Notes under the pieces: generated by a model
Seen by the model: the letters and a program-made list of their open reading frames with translations, nothing else
What the model was told of the DNA's origin: nothing
Database searches by the model: none
Program-made: the position numbers and the translations under genes
Shown: positions 19,150 to 28,846 of the stretch, piece after piece
How the letters are laid out: each line of letters begins with the position of its first letter
How positions within the stretch are numbered: position 1 is the stretch's first letter
Source of the DNA: Rhodococcus sp. Leaf247
GTDB lineage: Bacteria > Actinomycetota > Actinomycetes > Mycobacteriales > Mycobacteriaceae
Assembly (NCBI RefSeq): GCF_001426185.1
Contig: NZ_LMRP01000002.1
Coordinates: 1,132,144-1,196,143, forward strand
Reading direction: 5' to 3'
DNA: 64,000 nucleotides

Positions 19150-20244
19150 TCACCGGCGTCGCTGCTGCTTGGGTCGGACCTTGCCGGGAGGTGCCTTCTT
19201 CTTCCGCGGCTTGGCCACGCCGTTCGACGTGCTGTCCCCGACCGTCGGCTGGGCGTCCGAATCGGCCGTCGACTCCACGGGCGACTCGGCGCCGGCCGTA
19301 CGCGTCGGCTTGGCTCCGGGCGCCGGCTTCTTCTTCAGCGCGTCAGGACGAGCGCCGGGCTTGGGTGCATTGTCGTTGCGACGCTCGAGGGCAGCTTCCT
19401 TCTTCGCCGCCTCTTCCTTGTCGATCTTGCCGAAGACGAGGTGCTGCTGGCCGTACGTCCACATGTTGTTGCTCACCCAGTACAGAAGGATGGCCACGGG
19501 GAGGAACGGGCCACCGACGAGCACACCGAGGGGGAAGACGTACAGCGCGAGCTTGTTCATGATCGCGGACTGAGGGTTGGCTGCGGCCGCCTCGCTCTGT
19601 CGAGCGACGGATGCACGCGAGTTCAGGTGCGTCGCGATGCTGGCGATGATCATCAGCGGAACGGAGACCGCGATGATGGGCCCGATCGACGGGATGCCAC
19701 CGAACGGCTCGAACGCGCGCAGCTGTGACTCGGGTGACGTGATGGCCGCCGAGATGGGCGCACCGAACAGTCGCGCCGACAGGAAGGACTGCACGTCCTC
19801 GACGCTGAAGAAGTAGTTCGGCGTCTCGGCGTTGACCTCGGGGGTCAGACCCAGCTGACCGATACCGGTACCGGTGCGGTTGAAGGACCGGAGCACATGG
19901 AACAGGCCGATGAAGACCGGTGCCTGCGCCAACACGGGGAGGCAACCCATGATCGGATTGAAGCCGTGCTCCTTCTGGAGCTTCTGCATCTCCACGGCAA
20001 GCTTCTGACGGTCCTTGCCGTACTTCTTCTGCAGTGCCTTGATCTGCGGCTGCAGCTCCTGCATCTGTCGCGTCGTGCGGACCTGCTTGACGAAGGGCTT
20101 GTAGAGAATCAGCCGGAGCGTGAAGACGAGGAACACCACCGACAACGCCCACGCGAAACCGCTGTCCGCGCCGAGAACGGCACCGAACACTTTGTGCCAG
20201 ACCCAGAGAATTCCGGATACCGGGTAATAGATGAAGTCGAGCAC
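19150..20244 (-). CDS. yidC: Membrane protein insertase YidC
   Basis: 364 residues, a Gram-positive-type YidC without the large periplasmic domain. Hydrophobic segments include [20 protein letters not shown], which carries the conserved arginine of the hydrophilic groove, and [20 protein letters not shown]; a coiled hairpin ([20 protein letters not shown]) lies between them. The C-terminal ~70 residues are very basic (ending [10 protein letters not shown]), a ribosome-binding type of tail. It inserts membrane proteins alone or with SecYEG. The start GTG 20244 lies four bases after yidD, with GAGGAG upstream. Confidence 0.95.
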   Translation of the reverse strand: MLDFIYYPVSGILWVWHKVFGAVLGADSGFAWALSVVFLVFTLRLILYKPFVKQVRTTRQMQELQPQIKALQKKYGKDRQKLAVEMQKLQKEHGFNPIMGCLPVLAQAPVFIGLFHVLRSFNRTGTGIGQLGLTPEVNAETPNYFFSVEDVQSFLSARLFGAPISAAITSPESQLRAFEPFGGIPSIGPIIAVSVPLMIIASIATHLNSRASVARQSEAAAANPQSAIMNKLALYVFPLGVLVGGPFLPVAILLYWVSNNMWTYGQQHLVFGKIDKEEAAKKEAALERRNDNAPKPGARPDALKKKPAPGAKPTRTAGAESPVESTADSDAQPTVGDSTSNGVAKPRKKKAPPGKVRPKQQRRR

Positions 20245-20248
20245 GGCT

Positions 20249-20581
20249 CTATGTACTCCTCTGTTGGTTCACCCTCACGGGGTCATGAGACTGCGGGGAA
20301 GCGTGTTCGGTCGCATCGCGGCGACGCGGTGGAACCGGGTCCCATCCTCCAGGGTGCCAGGGCGCGCACTTGAGGAGTCGAACCACGGCGAGAACTGTGC
20401 CGACGACCAGGCCGCGTGAGCGCAGCGCATCGACGGCGTACTCGCTGCATGTCGGTGTGAACCGGCAGGTGGGCATCCGCATCGGGGACACATACGTGCG
20501 GTAGAGGTCGATCACGAAGATGGCCAGCCGGGCAGGTGACGCGATCACCCGCTTCGCCATGTGCCTCGCCGATCCCGTCAT
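20249..20581 (-). CDS. yidD: Membrane protein insertion efficiency factor YidD
   Basis: 110 residues with the family signature [18 protein letters not shown] followed by [18 protein letters not shown]. YidD is a small membrane-associated protein that helps YidC-dependent insertion. Its ATG overlaps the rnpA stop (ATGA) and yidC begins four bases downstream, so the three are translationally linked. The last ~20 residues are not conserved. Confidence 0.93.
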   Translation of the reverse strand: MTGSARHMAKRVIASPARLAIFVIDLYRTYVSPMRMPTCRFTPTCSEYAVDALRSRGLVVGTVLAVVRLLKCAPWHPGGWDPVPPRRRDATEHASPQSHDPVRVNQQRST

Positions 20582-21003
20582 CCCGTCACGGACCTGGCCG
20601 AGGCAGCGTTGCTCTCGGAGGGGACCGGGGGAGAGGAATTCATGGCGGGTAGTGCTCCGAGTCGACGCAGGCTCGACACCACCTGGCGCTCGAGGTCCGA
20701 CGACGTTGCGACGGCAGCACCGGGAAGTGCGCGAAGTACGACGTCGACGTCCTTGGACACGACAGGAAGTACCGAGCTGCAGATATGACGAAGCCGGCGT
20801 GCGACTCTGTGTCGAGTCACCGCCGGCCCCACTGCTTTACTCACGACCAGTCCGAACCGAGCGCCGATCGGCGACTCCAACGACGTCGTGTCGTCCCGCG
20901 CATACAGGTGGACGACGACGTCGTGTCGGCCGGTTCGGCGACCGCGGCGGACAGCGTTCTGGAACTCGGACGTGCGGTGCAGCCGATGCTGCTCGGGAAG
21001 CAC
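20578..21003 (-). CDS. rnpA: Ribonuclease P protein component
   Basis: 141 residues; the protein subunit of RNase P, which with the RNA subunit trims the 5' leader of tRNAs. The RNP-type motif is [14 protein letters not shown], preceded by [11 protein letters not shown]. The N terminus [20 protein letters not shown] is standard. The C-terminal ~25 residues (Ser/Pro/Asn rich) are an extension. Start GTG 21003, 24 bases after rpmH. Confidence 0.95.
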   Translation of the reverse strand: MLPEQHRLHRTSEFQNAVRRGRRTGRHDVVVHLYARDDTTSLESPIGARFGLVVSKAVGPAVTRHRVARRLRHICSSVLPVVSKDVDVVLRALPGAAVATSSDLERQVVSSLRRLGALPAMNSSPPVPSESNAASARSVTG

Positions 21004-21027
21004 CGCGCGTCCAGGTAGGAAGAACTG

Positions 21028-21171
21028 TCAGGCAGTCAGCGACGCGCGGCCCTTGCCGCGACGTGCGGACACGATCGCGCGACCGGCACGCGTCCGCATA
21101 CGCAGACGGAAGCCGTGCACGCGTGCACGACGACGGTTGTTCGGCTGGAACGTCCGCTTGCCCTTGGCCAC
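21028..21171 (-). CDS. rpmH: Ribosomal protein L34
   Basis: 47 residues beginning [20 protein letters not shown] and ending [11 protein letters not shown], diagnostic for L34 of the large ribosomal subunit. The GTG start at 21171 has GAGGAG eight bases upstream. The longer open frame beyond it is not coding. First gene of the leftward operon rpmH-rnpA-yidD-yidC-khpB. Confidence 0.97.
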   Translation of the reverse strand: MAKGKRTFQPNNRRRARVHGFRLRMRTRAGRAIVSARRGKGRASLTA

Positions 21172-21796
21172 GGTGGTACTCCTCGAAGATATCGGCAGTC
21201 GTGACGACGTACCGGTGTGTGCTGGTGGTCGCGAGTTCGGCGAACTCGAGTGTGTGGACTCCCGCGCAAGAGGAGGACGGCACAACCGTCCCGCGCACAT
21301 GCTGCAGGTGACCGTTCGAGGGTACTGACGCCGTCGAACGAGGTCAAACTGCGCTACCTCACCGGACGCCGCGGCGCACGCACGACACGCCACGGACGGG
21401 CCTCGCCGTCCGGACCACCGACGGAACCGTTCGTCTTGTTACGACTCACTGATCCTGCTAGCTTCGCTGCTGACGAGTTCACGGACCCGGGGTCCGTGCA
21501 CTCCGCCGCCGGTCACCCTTTCTCCACAGGGACGACTGCCTGCACGCATGTCCGCTGTCCGCCCTCCCGTCGAGGCCTGACGACGAGACACGACGAACCT
21601 GCAGGTCAGAGCGTCACGCTGTCGGATCGACTGTCGGGAACCCGCCGCGGAGCTACACCGATGTCGTTTGTCCACAGCTGTGGATAATTATGTGGAAACA
21701 CAGGTCGGGTGGCATATTCGACTCGTCGGACAGGGCCCGTGGGGACTGCCGGCGAACTTCGGCCGAGGCACCGTCCACGGCCCGATCGGAGGCACC
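21172..21796. other. rpmH-dnaA intergenic region with DnaA boxes
   Basis: 625 bases without a credible gene, holding the divergent promoters of rpmH and dnaA. Two head-to-head DnaA boxes lie at 21668-21676 (TTGTCCACA) and 21679-21687 (TGTGGATAA, a perfect reversed TTATCCACA). They fall inside the probable dnaA leader, which suggests autoregulation of dnaA by its product. GGAGG at 21789-21793 region is the dnaA ribosome binding site. Confidence 0.75.
21436..21464 (+). promoter_or_regulatory. Candidate dnaA promoter
   Basis: TTGTTA at 21436-21441 and TAGCTT at 21459-21464 with a 17-base spacer fit a housekeeping sigma promoter facing dnaA. Transcription would start near 21471 and give a leader of about 325 bases that contains the two DnaA boxes. 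Other promoters may exist closer to dnaA. Confidence 0.4.
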
Positions 21797-23356
21797 GTGG
21801 AGGACGATCCGGACGTGTTGGCCGCAGTGTGGCCGACGGTCGTCGCAGAGTTGACTGCCGAATCGAACTCGGGTGCATCTCTGTCCCGCGCACAGAAGGC
21901 ATGGCTCGCTCTCGTACGTCCCATCACTCTGGCGCAAGGTTTCGCTCTGCTGTCGGTCCCGTCCTCGATCGCGCAGGAAGCGGTCGAGCGGGGCCTGCGC
22001 GAACCGATTCTGGCGTCGCTCGGACGGCATCTCGATCAACCCGTCGAAGGACTCGGAGTCCGTCTGGCGCCCAACGCCGAGGTTCCGGACGCCGTCGCCG
22101 TGGATATCGAGACCGACCGCAAACCCGAGGTGACCCACAGTGCACCCGTCTACCGGCGACGGCTGCTGACGGAGTCGACGGCCGGCGAACCGTCCGACTC
22201 GGAGAGCAGCGACTACGGAGACCACGAGGAAGTCGACGACGACCGCGACGCACTGACCAGCGTGCAGAACTCGTGGCCGACGTCCTACACAGTTCCTCCA
22301 CGGTCCACGTCGATCCCGACCGGCAGCACGAGCCTGAATGCGAAGTACACCTTCGACACGTTCGTCATCGGGGCGTCCAATCGTTTCGCCCACGCCGCCG
22401 CCGTCGCTATCGCCGAAGCCCCCGCCCGTGCGTACAACCCGCTGTTCGTCTGGGGAGCATCCGGTCTGGGAAAGACCCACCTGCTGCACGCTGCCGGCCA
22501 TTACGCCCAACGTCTCTTCCCGGGGATGCGCGTCAAGTACGTCTCGACCGAGGAATTCACGAACGACTTCATCAACAGCCTCCGAGACGACCGCAAGGTC
22601 GCGTTCAAGCGCCGCTACCGCGAGACGGACGTGCTGCTGGTCGACGACATCCAGTTCATCGAGGGCAAGGAAGGCATCCAGGAGGAGTTCTTCCATACCT
22701 TCAACACGCTCCACAACGCCAACAAGCAGATCGTGGTCTCCTCGGACCGCCCGCCCAAGCAGCTGGCGACCCTCGAGGAACGTTTGCGCACCCGCTTCGA
22801 GTGGGGCCTCATCACCGACGTCCAGCCGCCGGAACTCGAGACGCGCATCGCGATCCTGAGCAAGAAGGCGCAGATGGATCGCCTGGACGTGCCGCACGAG
22901 GTGCTCGAGCTGATCGCCAGTCGTATCGAGCGGAACATCCGTGAACTCGAGGGTGCGCTGATCCGTGTGACGGCGTTCGCGTCACTCAACGGCCACACGC
23001 TCGACACGGCGCTGGCCGAAGCCGTGCTGCGTGACCTGATGCCCGACTCCTCAGGCCTCGAGATCACCGCTGCCACGATCATGGCCGTCACGGCCGAGTA
23101 CTTCGACACATCGATAGACGAGCTGTGCGGGCCCGGCAAGGCGCGCGCACTGGCGCAAGCCCGGCAGATCGCGATGTACCTGTGCCGTGAGCTGACCGAT
23201 CTCTCCCTGCCGAAGATCGGACAGACGTTCGGCCGCGACCACACGACCGTGATGTATGCCGACAAGAAGATCCGCAAGGAGATGGCCGAGCGGCATCGCA
23301 CGTACAACCAGGTTCAGGAACTGACCGCAAGGGTCAAGCAGCGCTCCAAGCGCTGA
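21797..23356 (+). CDS. dnaA: Chromosomal replication initiator DnaA
   Basis: 519 residues. Domain I (~1-95) is followed by an acidic, variable domain II; domain III is AAA+ with Walker [10 protein letters not shown] near residue 220 and Walker [15 protein letters not shown]; domain IV ends with the DNA-binding signature [10 protein letters not shown]. It opens oriC in its ATP form and loads the helicase. GTG 21797 was chosen because GGAGG lies five bases upstream and the product then starts like mycobacterial DnaA; the frame is open to 21668, but those codons include the DnaA boxes. Confidence 0.97.
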   Translation: MEDDPDVLAAVWPTVVAELTAESNSGASLSRAQKAWLALVRPITLAQGFALLSVPSSIAQEAVERGLREPILASLGRHLDQPVEGLGVRLAPNAEVPDAVAVDIETDRKPEVTHSAPVYRRRLLTESTAGEPSDSESSDYGDHEEVDDDRDALTSVQNSWPTSYTVPPRSTSIPTGSTSLNAKYTFDTFVIGASNRFAHAAAVAIAEAPARAYNPLFVWGASGLGKTHLLHAAGHYAQRLFPGMRVKYVSTEEFTNDFINSLRDDRKVAFKRRYRETDVLLVDDIQFIEGKEGIQEEFFHTFNTLHNANKQIVVSSDRPPKQLATLEERLRTRFEWGLITDVQPPELETRIAILSKKAQMDRLDVPHEVLELIASRIERNIRELEGALIRVTAFASLNGHTLDTALAEAVLRDLMPDSSGLEITAATIMAVTAEYFDTSIDELCGPGKARALAQARQIAMYLCRELTDLSLPKIGQTFGRDHTTVMYADKKIRKEMAERHRTYNQVQELTARVKQRSKR

Positions 23357-23843
23357 TCTCGGTGACCGATCACGGCCGTCCGGACGCCCCTCGTGGGCTC
23401 CGGGCGGCCGTTCTCGTTCCGGCGGCAGTCGAATTCCCACTCGACGAACACCCGATTCGGCTCGATACACACCTGTGGACAACTGTGTGAATAACGTGGA
23501 TACCCCGGGGATGAAACGTGTAGTTCGCGCACAGTCCACCGTTCGTCCACATGCCACCCCGTCGAACCGGTCATCGATGCCCGGGTTCATCCTCGAGCCG
23601 CCACGCCGTACCACCAGCACCGGACATACTCGATCCACAGATTCCACAGGACCTATGACTGTTGCTTGTATCTCTATCCAAGAAGATCCTTTTGAAAACA
23701 GGGTGGGGACAGATCCATTCACAACCCTCCGCCCCGGTCCCGGATCGAGGGTGGCCCGACTTTTCAGCGCGCCCTCGAGGGCATACGGTGTGGTTTGCCC
23801 ACCAACTCGTGTGGAGCAGGTCAGCGAGAGGATCAACCGGGCG
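23357..23843. other. oriC: Origin of replication (oriC), dnaA-dnaN intergenic region
   Basis: 487 bases without a gene between dnaA and dnaN, the known oriC position in mycobacteria and relatives. DnaA-box-like sites are TGTGGACAA 23474-23482 (exact for the TTGTCCACA actinobacterial form), TGTGAATAA 23486-23494, CGTGGATAC 23495-23503, TCGTCCACA 23543-23551, CGATCCACA 23631-23639 and GATTCCACA 23640-23648. A relatively A+T-rich stretch (about 23650-23702, including CTTTTGAAAACAG) follows and may be the unwinding element. None of these boxes is the perfect TTATCCACA. Confidence 0.85.
23372..23411. terminator. Hairpin after dnaA
   Basis: ACGGCCGTCCGGA pairs with TCCGGGCGGCCGT (13 positions, one G-T pair) across a 14-base loop, 15 bases after the dnaA stop, followed by a modestly T-rich stretch. 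It probably ends dnaA transcription before the origin. Confidence 0.65.
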
Positions 23844-25028
23844 ATGGAGCTTGGCAGTGTGAAGTTTCGAGTTGCTCGAGAAGATTTCTCCGATTCGGTG
23901 GCCTGGGTAGCTCGATCGCTCCCGTCCCGGCCCGCGGTTCCTGTTCTCGGTGGCGTGTTGTTGTCCGTCGACGACTCCGGCCTGACGGTCTCCGGCTTCG
24001 ACTACGAGGTCTCGGCGCAGGTTCGCGTCCCCGTCGAGGTCGCCGGCGGCGGCCAGGTCCTCGTGTCCGGCAAGTTGCTCGCCGACATCACGCGTTCGCT
24101 GCCGAACAAGCCGGTCGACGTCTCGGTCGACGGCACCAAAGTTCTCATCACCTGCGGCAGCGCGAAGTTCTCGCTCCCGACGATGCCGGTCGAGGACTAC
24201 CCGCAGCTCCCGGAGCTCCCCTCGCAGACCGGCACCATCCCGGTCGAATTGTTCGCCGAGGCCATCGGTCAGGTCGCCATCGCCGCCGGTAAGGACGACA
24301 CTCTTCCGATGCTGACGGGTATCCGCATGGAGATCGACGGTGACTCCGTCGTCCTCGCGGCGACCGATCGCTTCCGCCTCGCCGTGCGCGAGTTGGACTG
24401 GACCCCCGCATCCGCAGGTACTGCCGCCGCGGTGCTCATTCCCGCCAAGACTCTCTCCGAATCCGCGAAAACCATTGGTGGAGGCGCGGAGTCGGCTGTC
24501 GAGCTGGCTCTCGGCTCGGCGTCCCACATCGGCAACGACGGTCTGCTGGGCATCGTGAGCGACGGTCGTCGCACCACGACACGTCTGCTCGATGCGGAAT
24601 TCCCCAAGTTCCGACAGCTGCTGCCGTCCGAGCACACCGCGGTGGCGACCGTTCCCATCGCACCGCTGCTCGAGGCCATCAAGCGTGTAGCCCTGCTCGC
24701 CGAGCGCGGAGCGCAGGTGCGTCTCGAGTTCGCCGCCGACACCGTCACCCTCTCCGCCGGCGGCGACGACGCCGGTAAGGCCGAGGAGTCCATAGAGGCC
24801 AACTTCCAGGGCGAGCCGCTGGTGATCGCGTTCAATCCGGGGTACCTCATCGACGGGTTGAACTCACTGCACACGGAGCGGGTGTCGTTCGGTTTCACCA
24901 CACCCAGTCGGCCGGCTGTTCTGCGACCGGCGGGCGAGGACGAACTCCAAGCCGACGAGACGGGCACCTTCACCGCTCCCCGCAGTGCGTACACCTACCT
25001 GCTGATGCCGGTTCGCCTCCCGGGCTGA
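23844..25028 (+). CDS. dnaN: DNA polymerase III sliding clamp (beta subunit)
   Basis: 394 residues forming three similar clamp domains; a dimer encircles DNA and tethers the polymerase. Recognisable blocks are [73 protein letters not shown] and the C-terminal [10 protein letters not shown]. The start ATG 23844 gives [14 protein letters not shown], matching the family; the open frame upstream crosses oriC and is not credible. The 62 bases after it lead to gnd. Confidence 0.96.
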   Translation: MELGSVKFRVAREDFSDSVAWVARSLPSRPAVPVLGGVLLSVDDSGLTVSGFDYEVSAQVRVPVEVAGGGQVLVSGKLLADITRSLPNKPVDVSVDGTKVLITCGSAKFSLPTMPVEDYPQLPELPSQTGTIPVELFAEAIGQVAIAAGKDDTLPMLTGIRMEIDGDSVVLAATDRFRLAVRELDWTPASAGTAAAVLIPAKTLSESAKTIGGGAESAVELALGSASHIGNDGLLGIVSDGRRTTTRLLDAEFPKFRQLLPSEHTAVATVPIAPLLEAIKRVALLAERGAQVRLEFAADTVTLSAGGDDAGKAEESIEANFQGEPLVIAFNPGYLIDGLNSLHTERVSFGFTTPSRPAVLRPAGEDELQADETGTFTAPRSAYTYLLMPVRLPG

Positions 25029-25089
25029 TTCTTCTCCGTCGGTCCGTTTCGGGGAGCATCCGCGTTCGTCCATCGAAAGGAAGCCACGT

Positions 25090-25995
25090 ATGAACATCGG
25101 TCTGATCGGTCTGGGAAAGATGGGCTTCAACATGCGTGAGCGCCTGCGGCGCCACGACATAGAGGTCACCGGATACGACCCCCGTCCCGAGGTCACCGAC
25201 GTCGAGTCGCTCCAGGCTCTCGCCGAGGCGCTCCCCGCTCCGCGCATCGTGTGGGTCATGGTTCCGTCGGGTCCGGTCACGCGCGACACCGTCACCAGTC
25301 TCTCGGAGGTCCTCTCGGAAGGTGACCTGGTCATCGACGGAGGAAACTCGCGCTTCACGGACGACGCTGTGCACGCGGAACTGTTGGCAGCCAAGGGAAT
25401 CGGCTACATCGACGCCGGTGTGTCGGGCGGCGTCTGGGGGCTCGAGAACGGGTACGGCCTCATGGTCGGCGGTGCCGCGGCGGACGTAGAACGCGCGATG
25501 CCGCTGTTCGACGCGCTGCGTCCCGAGGGTGAGCGTGCGGACGGCTTCGTCCACGCCGGACCCGTCGGTGCGGGTCACTACGCGAAGATGGTGCACAACG
25601 GTATCGAGTACGGGCTCATGCACGCGTACGCCGAAGGATACGAACTGCTCGCCGCCGAGGACCTCATCGAGGACGTCACCGGTGTGGTGCGAGCGTGGAC
25701 CAAGGGCACCGTCGTCCGCTCGTGGCTGCTCGATCTGCTCGTCAAAGCGTTGCAGGAGGATCCGGGCTTCACCGACATCTCCGGGTTCACGCAGGACTCG
25801 GGCGAGGGTCGGTGGACTGTCGAAGAAGCGATCCGGCATTCCGTTCCCGCGCCGGTCATCTCGGCCGCGCTGTTCGCACGATTCGCCTCGCGTCAGGTGG
25901 ACTCGCCGGCGATGAAGGCCGTCTCCGCTCTGCGTAACCAGTTCGGCGGTCACGCCGTGCAGCGTGCGCCCAACACGGAGAGCACCGGGGCGTAA
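25090..25995 (+). CDS. gnd: 6-phosphogluconate dehydrogenase, short (decarboxylating) type
   Basis: 301 residues, the short dimer/tetramer class of 6-phosphogluconate dehydrogenase. It oxidatively decarboxylates 6-phosphogluconate to ribulose 5-phosphate with NAD(P)+. The nucleotide site is IGLIGLGKMGFNM, and the substrate blocks are VIDGGNSRF, DAGVSGGVWGLENGYGLMVGG and GAGHYAKMVHNGIEYGLMHAYAEGYEL. AAAGGAAG precedes the ATG start. It sits between dnaN and recF, where M. tuberculosis has no gene, and its stop codon is immediately followed by the recF start, suggesting co-transcription. Confidence 0.93.
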   Translation: MNIGLIGLGKMGFNMRERLRRHDIEVTGYDPRPEVTDVESLQALAEALPAPRIVWVMVPSGPVTRDTVTSLSEVLSEGDLVIDGGNSRFTDDAVHAELLAAKGIGYIDAGVSGGVWGLENGYGLMVGGAAADVERAMPLFDALRPEGERADGFVHAGPVGAGHYAKMVHNGIEYGLMHAYAEGYELLAAEDLIEDVTGVVRAWTKGTVVRSWLLDLLVKALQEDPGFTDISGFTQDSGEGRWTVEEAIRHSVPAPVISAALFARFASRQVDSPAMKAVSALRNQFGGHAVQRAPNTESTGA

Positions 25996-27261
25996 GTGTT
26001 CGTCCGCTCGGCGACCCTGGTCGATTTCCGTTCCTGGCAGCAACTTTCGGTCGACCTGCGTCCGGGGGCCACGGTGTTCGTGGGCCCCAACGGCCACGGG
26101 AAGACCAACATCCTCGAGGCCTTGGGATATATCGCGACGTTGTCGTCGCATCGCGTATCGGGAGATGCGCCGCTGATCAGGACGGGTGCCGAGCGGGCGC
26201 TGGTGCGTGCGACGGTCGTGAACGACGGCCGAGAACTCACGGTGGACGTCGAGATCAACGACGGCAGGGCCAACCGCGCACGCATCAACACCTCACCGGC
26301 GCGTCGTCCGCGTGACGTTCTGGGCATCCTGAACACCGTGCTGTTCGCACCCGAGGACTTGTCGATGGTGCGGGGAGATCCCAGCGATCGACGACGCTAT
26401 CTCGACGAGCTGATCGTCGCCCGATCTCCCCGAATGGCCGCCGTGCGAGCCGATTACGACAGGGTCCTGCGTCAGCGGTCGGCCCTGCTCAAGACCGGTG
26501 GCGGGGCGCTGCGACGTGGGTCCTCGTCGACGGACGGGGCCAACGCACTGGCCACCCTCGAGGTCTGGGACGCGCAACTCGCGGCATTCGGTGCGGAGAT
26601 CATCGGTCATCGCATCCGGGCTGTCCGTGATGTCGGGCCGTACGTGGCCGCGTCGTACGGCAGTATCGCCCCGTCGTCGCGGCCGGCGCGGATCGACTAC
26701 CGCTGCAGTATCGGCGAGTCGATGCCGCCGGAGATTCTCGACACGACGCGCGCCGAAGAACCCGATGACATCGAGGTGCTGGAAGCTGCTTTCCTCCAAC
26801 AACTCTCGGTGGTGCGCTCTCGCGAGATAGATCGTGGGGTGACTCTGGTGGGTCCGCATCGCGACGATCTGGATCTGACACTGGGCACCGATCCGGCGAA
26901 AGGCTTTGCCAGCCATGGGGAGTCCTGGTCGTTCGCGCTGTCGCTGCGGCTCGGGTCCTTCGAGCTTCTCCGTGGCGAGGGGTCGGATCCGGTACTTCTC
27001 CTCGACGACGTGTTCGCCGAACTCGATCGAGCTCGGCGTACCGCCCTGGCCGGTGTCGCCGTGACCGCCGAGCAGGTCCTCGTCACCGCGGCCGTCGCGG
27101 AGGACGTTCCGCCCGAGCTTGCCGCGAGACGCTTGGACGTGCGCGCACACGATACCGAGCAGGCGCGTGCCTCCGAGCTGACGGAGTTCGACGACACCTC
27201 GGTGGATGTCGGAGTACCGATCCATACTGGCGACGACACAGCGGAAGGGGGCGAGCGATGA
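25996..27261 (+). CDS. recF: DNA replication and repair protein RecF
   Basis: 421-residue SMC-like ATPase that helps load RecA at gaps. Walker A is [11 protein letters not shown], the [23 protein letters not shown] block is characteristic, and the C-terminal ATPase half has [18 protein letters not shown] and Walker [18 protein letters not shown]. The C-terminal ~40 residues are variable and acidic. The GTG start follows the gnd stop codon with no gap, so translation is probably coupled. The stop overlaps the dciA start by four bases. Confidence 0.95.
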   Translation: MFVRSATLVDFRSWQQLSVDLRPGATVFVGPNGHGKTNILEALGYIATLSSHRVSGDAPLIRTGAERALVRATVVNDGRELTVDVEINDGRANRARINTSPARRPRDVLGILNTVLFAPEDLSMVRGDPSDRRRYLDELIVARSPRMAAVRADYDRVLRQRSALLKTGGGALRRGSSSTDGANALATLEVWDAQLAAFGAEIIGHRIRAVRDVGPYVAASYGSIAPSSRPARIDYRCSIGESMPPEILDTTRAEEPDDIEVLEAAFLQQLSVVRSREIDRGVTLVGPHRDDLDLTLGTDPAKGFASHGESWSFALSLRLGSFELLRGEGSDPVLLLDDVFAELDRARRTALAGVAVTAEQVLVTAAVAEDVPPELAARRLDVRAHDTEQARASELTEFDDTSVDVGVPIHTGDDTAEGGER

Positions 27262-27812
27262 CCGACGACGACGCGGCGGTGCCGTTCGCCGGGGGTTCGG
27301 ACGAACCACCCCTGCGGGGAGCGGACATCGCGCGTCGAGCGCTGGAGAACGCACGCGCCGCGGCGAAGGCCAACGGTAAGGCCGTCGGTCAAGGACGCGC
27401 GTCGACACAGCGTCGGCCGCGTCGGTCCCGCACCTGGTCGGGGTCGCGGCCCGACGATCGTGATCCGCAGGCGCTCGGGTCGTTGGCCAAGTCGTTGGCC
27501 AAGTCGCGCGGATGGTCGGCCAAGGTCGACGAGGGAACAGTGCTCGGCAGGTGGAGTCAGGTCGTGGGGGAGGACATCGCCGCACACACCAGTGCGGTCT
27601 CCGTGCGCGAGGGCGTTCTGTCCGTGTCGGCCGAGTCGACGGCGTGGGCGACGCAACTCCGTCTGCTGCAATCCCAGATTATCGCCAAGATCGCTGCATC
27701 GGTAGGGCACGGTGTCGTGACGTCCCTGCGTATCACCGGTCCGGCCGCCCCCAGTTGGCGGAAGGGCGAACGCCACGTGTCCGGTCGAGGACCCAGGGAT
27801 ACGTACGGCTGA
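27258..27812 (+). CDS. dciA: DciA-family replication protein (DUF721)
   Basis: 184 residues. The N-terminal third is basic and flexible (including [20 protein letters not shown]); the DUF721 domain follows ([20 protein letters not shown] through [12 protein letters not shown]). DciA is the ancestral helicase-loading partner of DnaB and is essential in mycobacteria (Rv0004, same position). Its start overlaps the recF stop. In M. tuberculosis gyrB comes next, but here a two-gene redox unit lies between. Confidence 0.9.
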   Translation: MTDDDAAVPFAGGSDEPPLRGADIARRALENARAAAKANGKAVGQGRASTQRRPRRSRTWSGSRPDDRDPQALGSLAKSLAKSRGWSAKVDEGTVLGRWSQVVGEDIAAHTSAVSVREGVLSVSAESTAWATQLRLLQSQIIAKIAASVGHGVVTSLRITGPAAPSWRKGERHVSGRGPRDTYG

Positions 27813-27979
27813 CCTCAACGGGTGTTGATCACATCGGCGTGGGTGCGTAGCGTCGATCTCCGAGGGATCGGTCGGATAACCCGGACGTCGGCGTACCTAC
27901 GGTTTTTTACGGTGCCAACCCGATCCATCGGAGCGACCGGCGGCGAATGATCGAAGGTTCACCGAACGAGAGGGAGACT

Positions 27980-28846
27980 GTGACGCACGACGACCCGGGA
28001 CCTGTAGTTCTGCAAGCACGCGACGTCTCGTTCGACTGGGACTCCATGCGCATGCACTACATGGACGACGATCCGCTGGCCACGCACCTGATGAACGTGA
28101 TGCACCTATTCCTCCCCGAGGGCGAGGAATGGTTCGTTCGCGTGTTCAAGGAAGCGTTGCCGCTGATCCACGACGAGAAGCTGCGCGCCGACGTCATCGG
28201 TTTCATCGGGCAGGAAGCGATGCACGCCCAGGCCCACACGGGCATCCACACGTTCCTGAAGGACCAGGGCCTCGATCCCTCGCCCTACGTGAAGCAGATG
28301 GAGTACGTGTTCCGGATCGCGCTGGACAAGCGCTCGACGGACACGAAGAACAGCCTGGTGGAACGCCTGTCGCTGATCGCCGCCATCGAGCATCTGACGT
28401 CCTTTCTCGGTATGTGGGTTCTCACCGAGAAGGGGCTGGACCGCGCCGACGTCGATCCGCGGATGCTCGATCTGGTCCGGTGGCACGGCGCCGAGGAAGT
28501 CGAGCATCGCGCGGTCGCGTACGACGTCCTCCAGTACTTCGACACCCGTCGTTTCCGGCGTATCCGCACGTACGTCCTCGTGGCACCGACAGTCGTCGTC
28601 ATGTGGGGCCGTGGACTCAGCTTCCTCATGAAGAACGATCCCACTCTGAGCGACGAGCAGCGCAAGTACACCCTCAAGCAGGTCAGGGCCGTCACACAGC
28701 GCGGATTGTTCCCCACGGCGAAGGCCGTCGGAAAGGCATCGGTGCGGTATCTGCGGAAGGACTACCACCCGTCCAAGGAAGGTTCGACGTCCTTGGCGGT
28801 GGCCTACCTCGCATCGTCCCCGGCGACGAGGGCAGCATCGGTCTGA
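27980..28846 (+). CDS. Predicted metal-dependent hydrolase family (PF10118-like) with a diiron-carboxylate pattern
   Basis: 288 residues, recognisable as the family usually named predicted metal-dependent hydrolase (COG3687). The residues visible are Glu50 (in LPEGEEWFVRV), Glu79-x2-His82 (QEAMHAQAH), Glu137 (AIEHLTSF) and Glu173-x2-His176 (WHGAEEVEH). This E...ExxH...E...ExxH series, with spacing of about 29, 55 and 36 residues, is that of four-helix ferritin-like diiron enzymes, not of a hydrolase. GTG 27980 was chosen because GAGAGGGAG lies just upstream; GTG/ATG 27947 would add 11 residues. The next gene, a reductase, overlaps it by one base, which suggests a diiron oxygenase and its electron donor. 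Substrate unknown. Confidence 0.8.
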   Translation: MTHDDPGPVVLQARDVSFDWDSMRMHYMDDDPLATHLMNVMHLFLPEGEEWFVRVFKEALPLIHDEKLRADVIGFIGQEAMHAQAHTGIHTFLKDQGLDPSPYVKQMEYVFRIALDKRSTDTKNSLVERLSLIAAIEHLTSFLGMWVLTEKGLDRADVDPRMLDLVRWHGAEEVEHRAVAYDVLQYFDTRRFRRIRTYVLVAPTVVVMWGRGLSFLMKNDPTLSDEQRKYTLKQVRAVTQRGLFPTAKAVGKASVRYLRKDYHPSKEGSTSLAVAYLASSPATRAASV

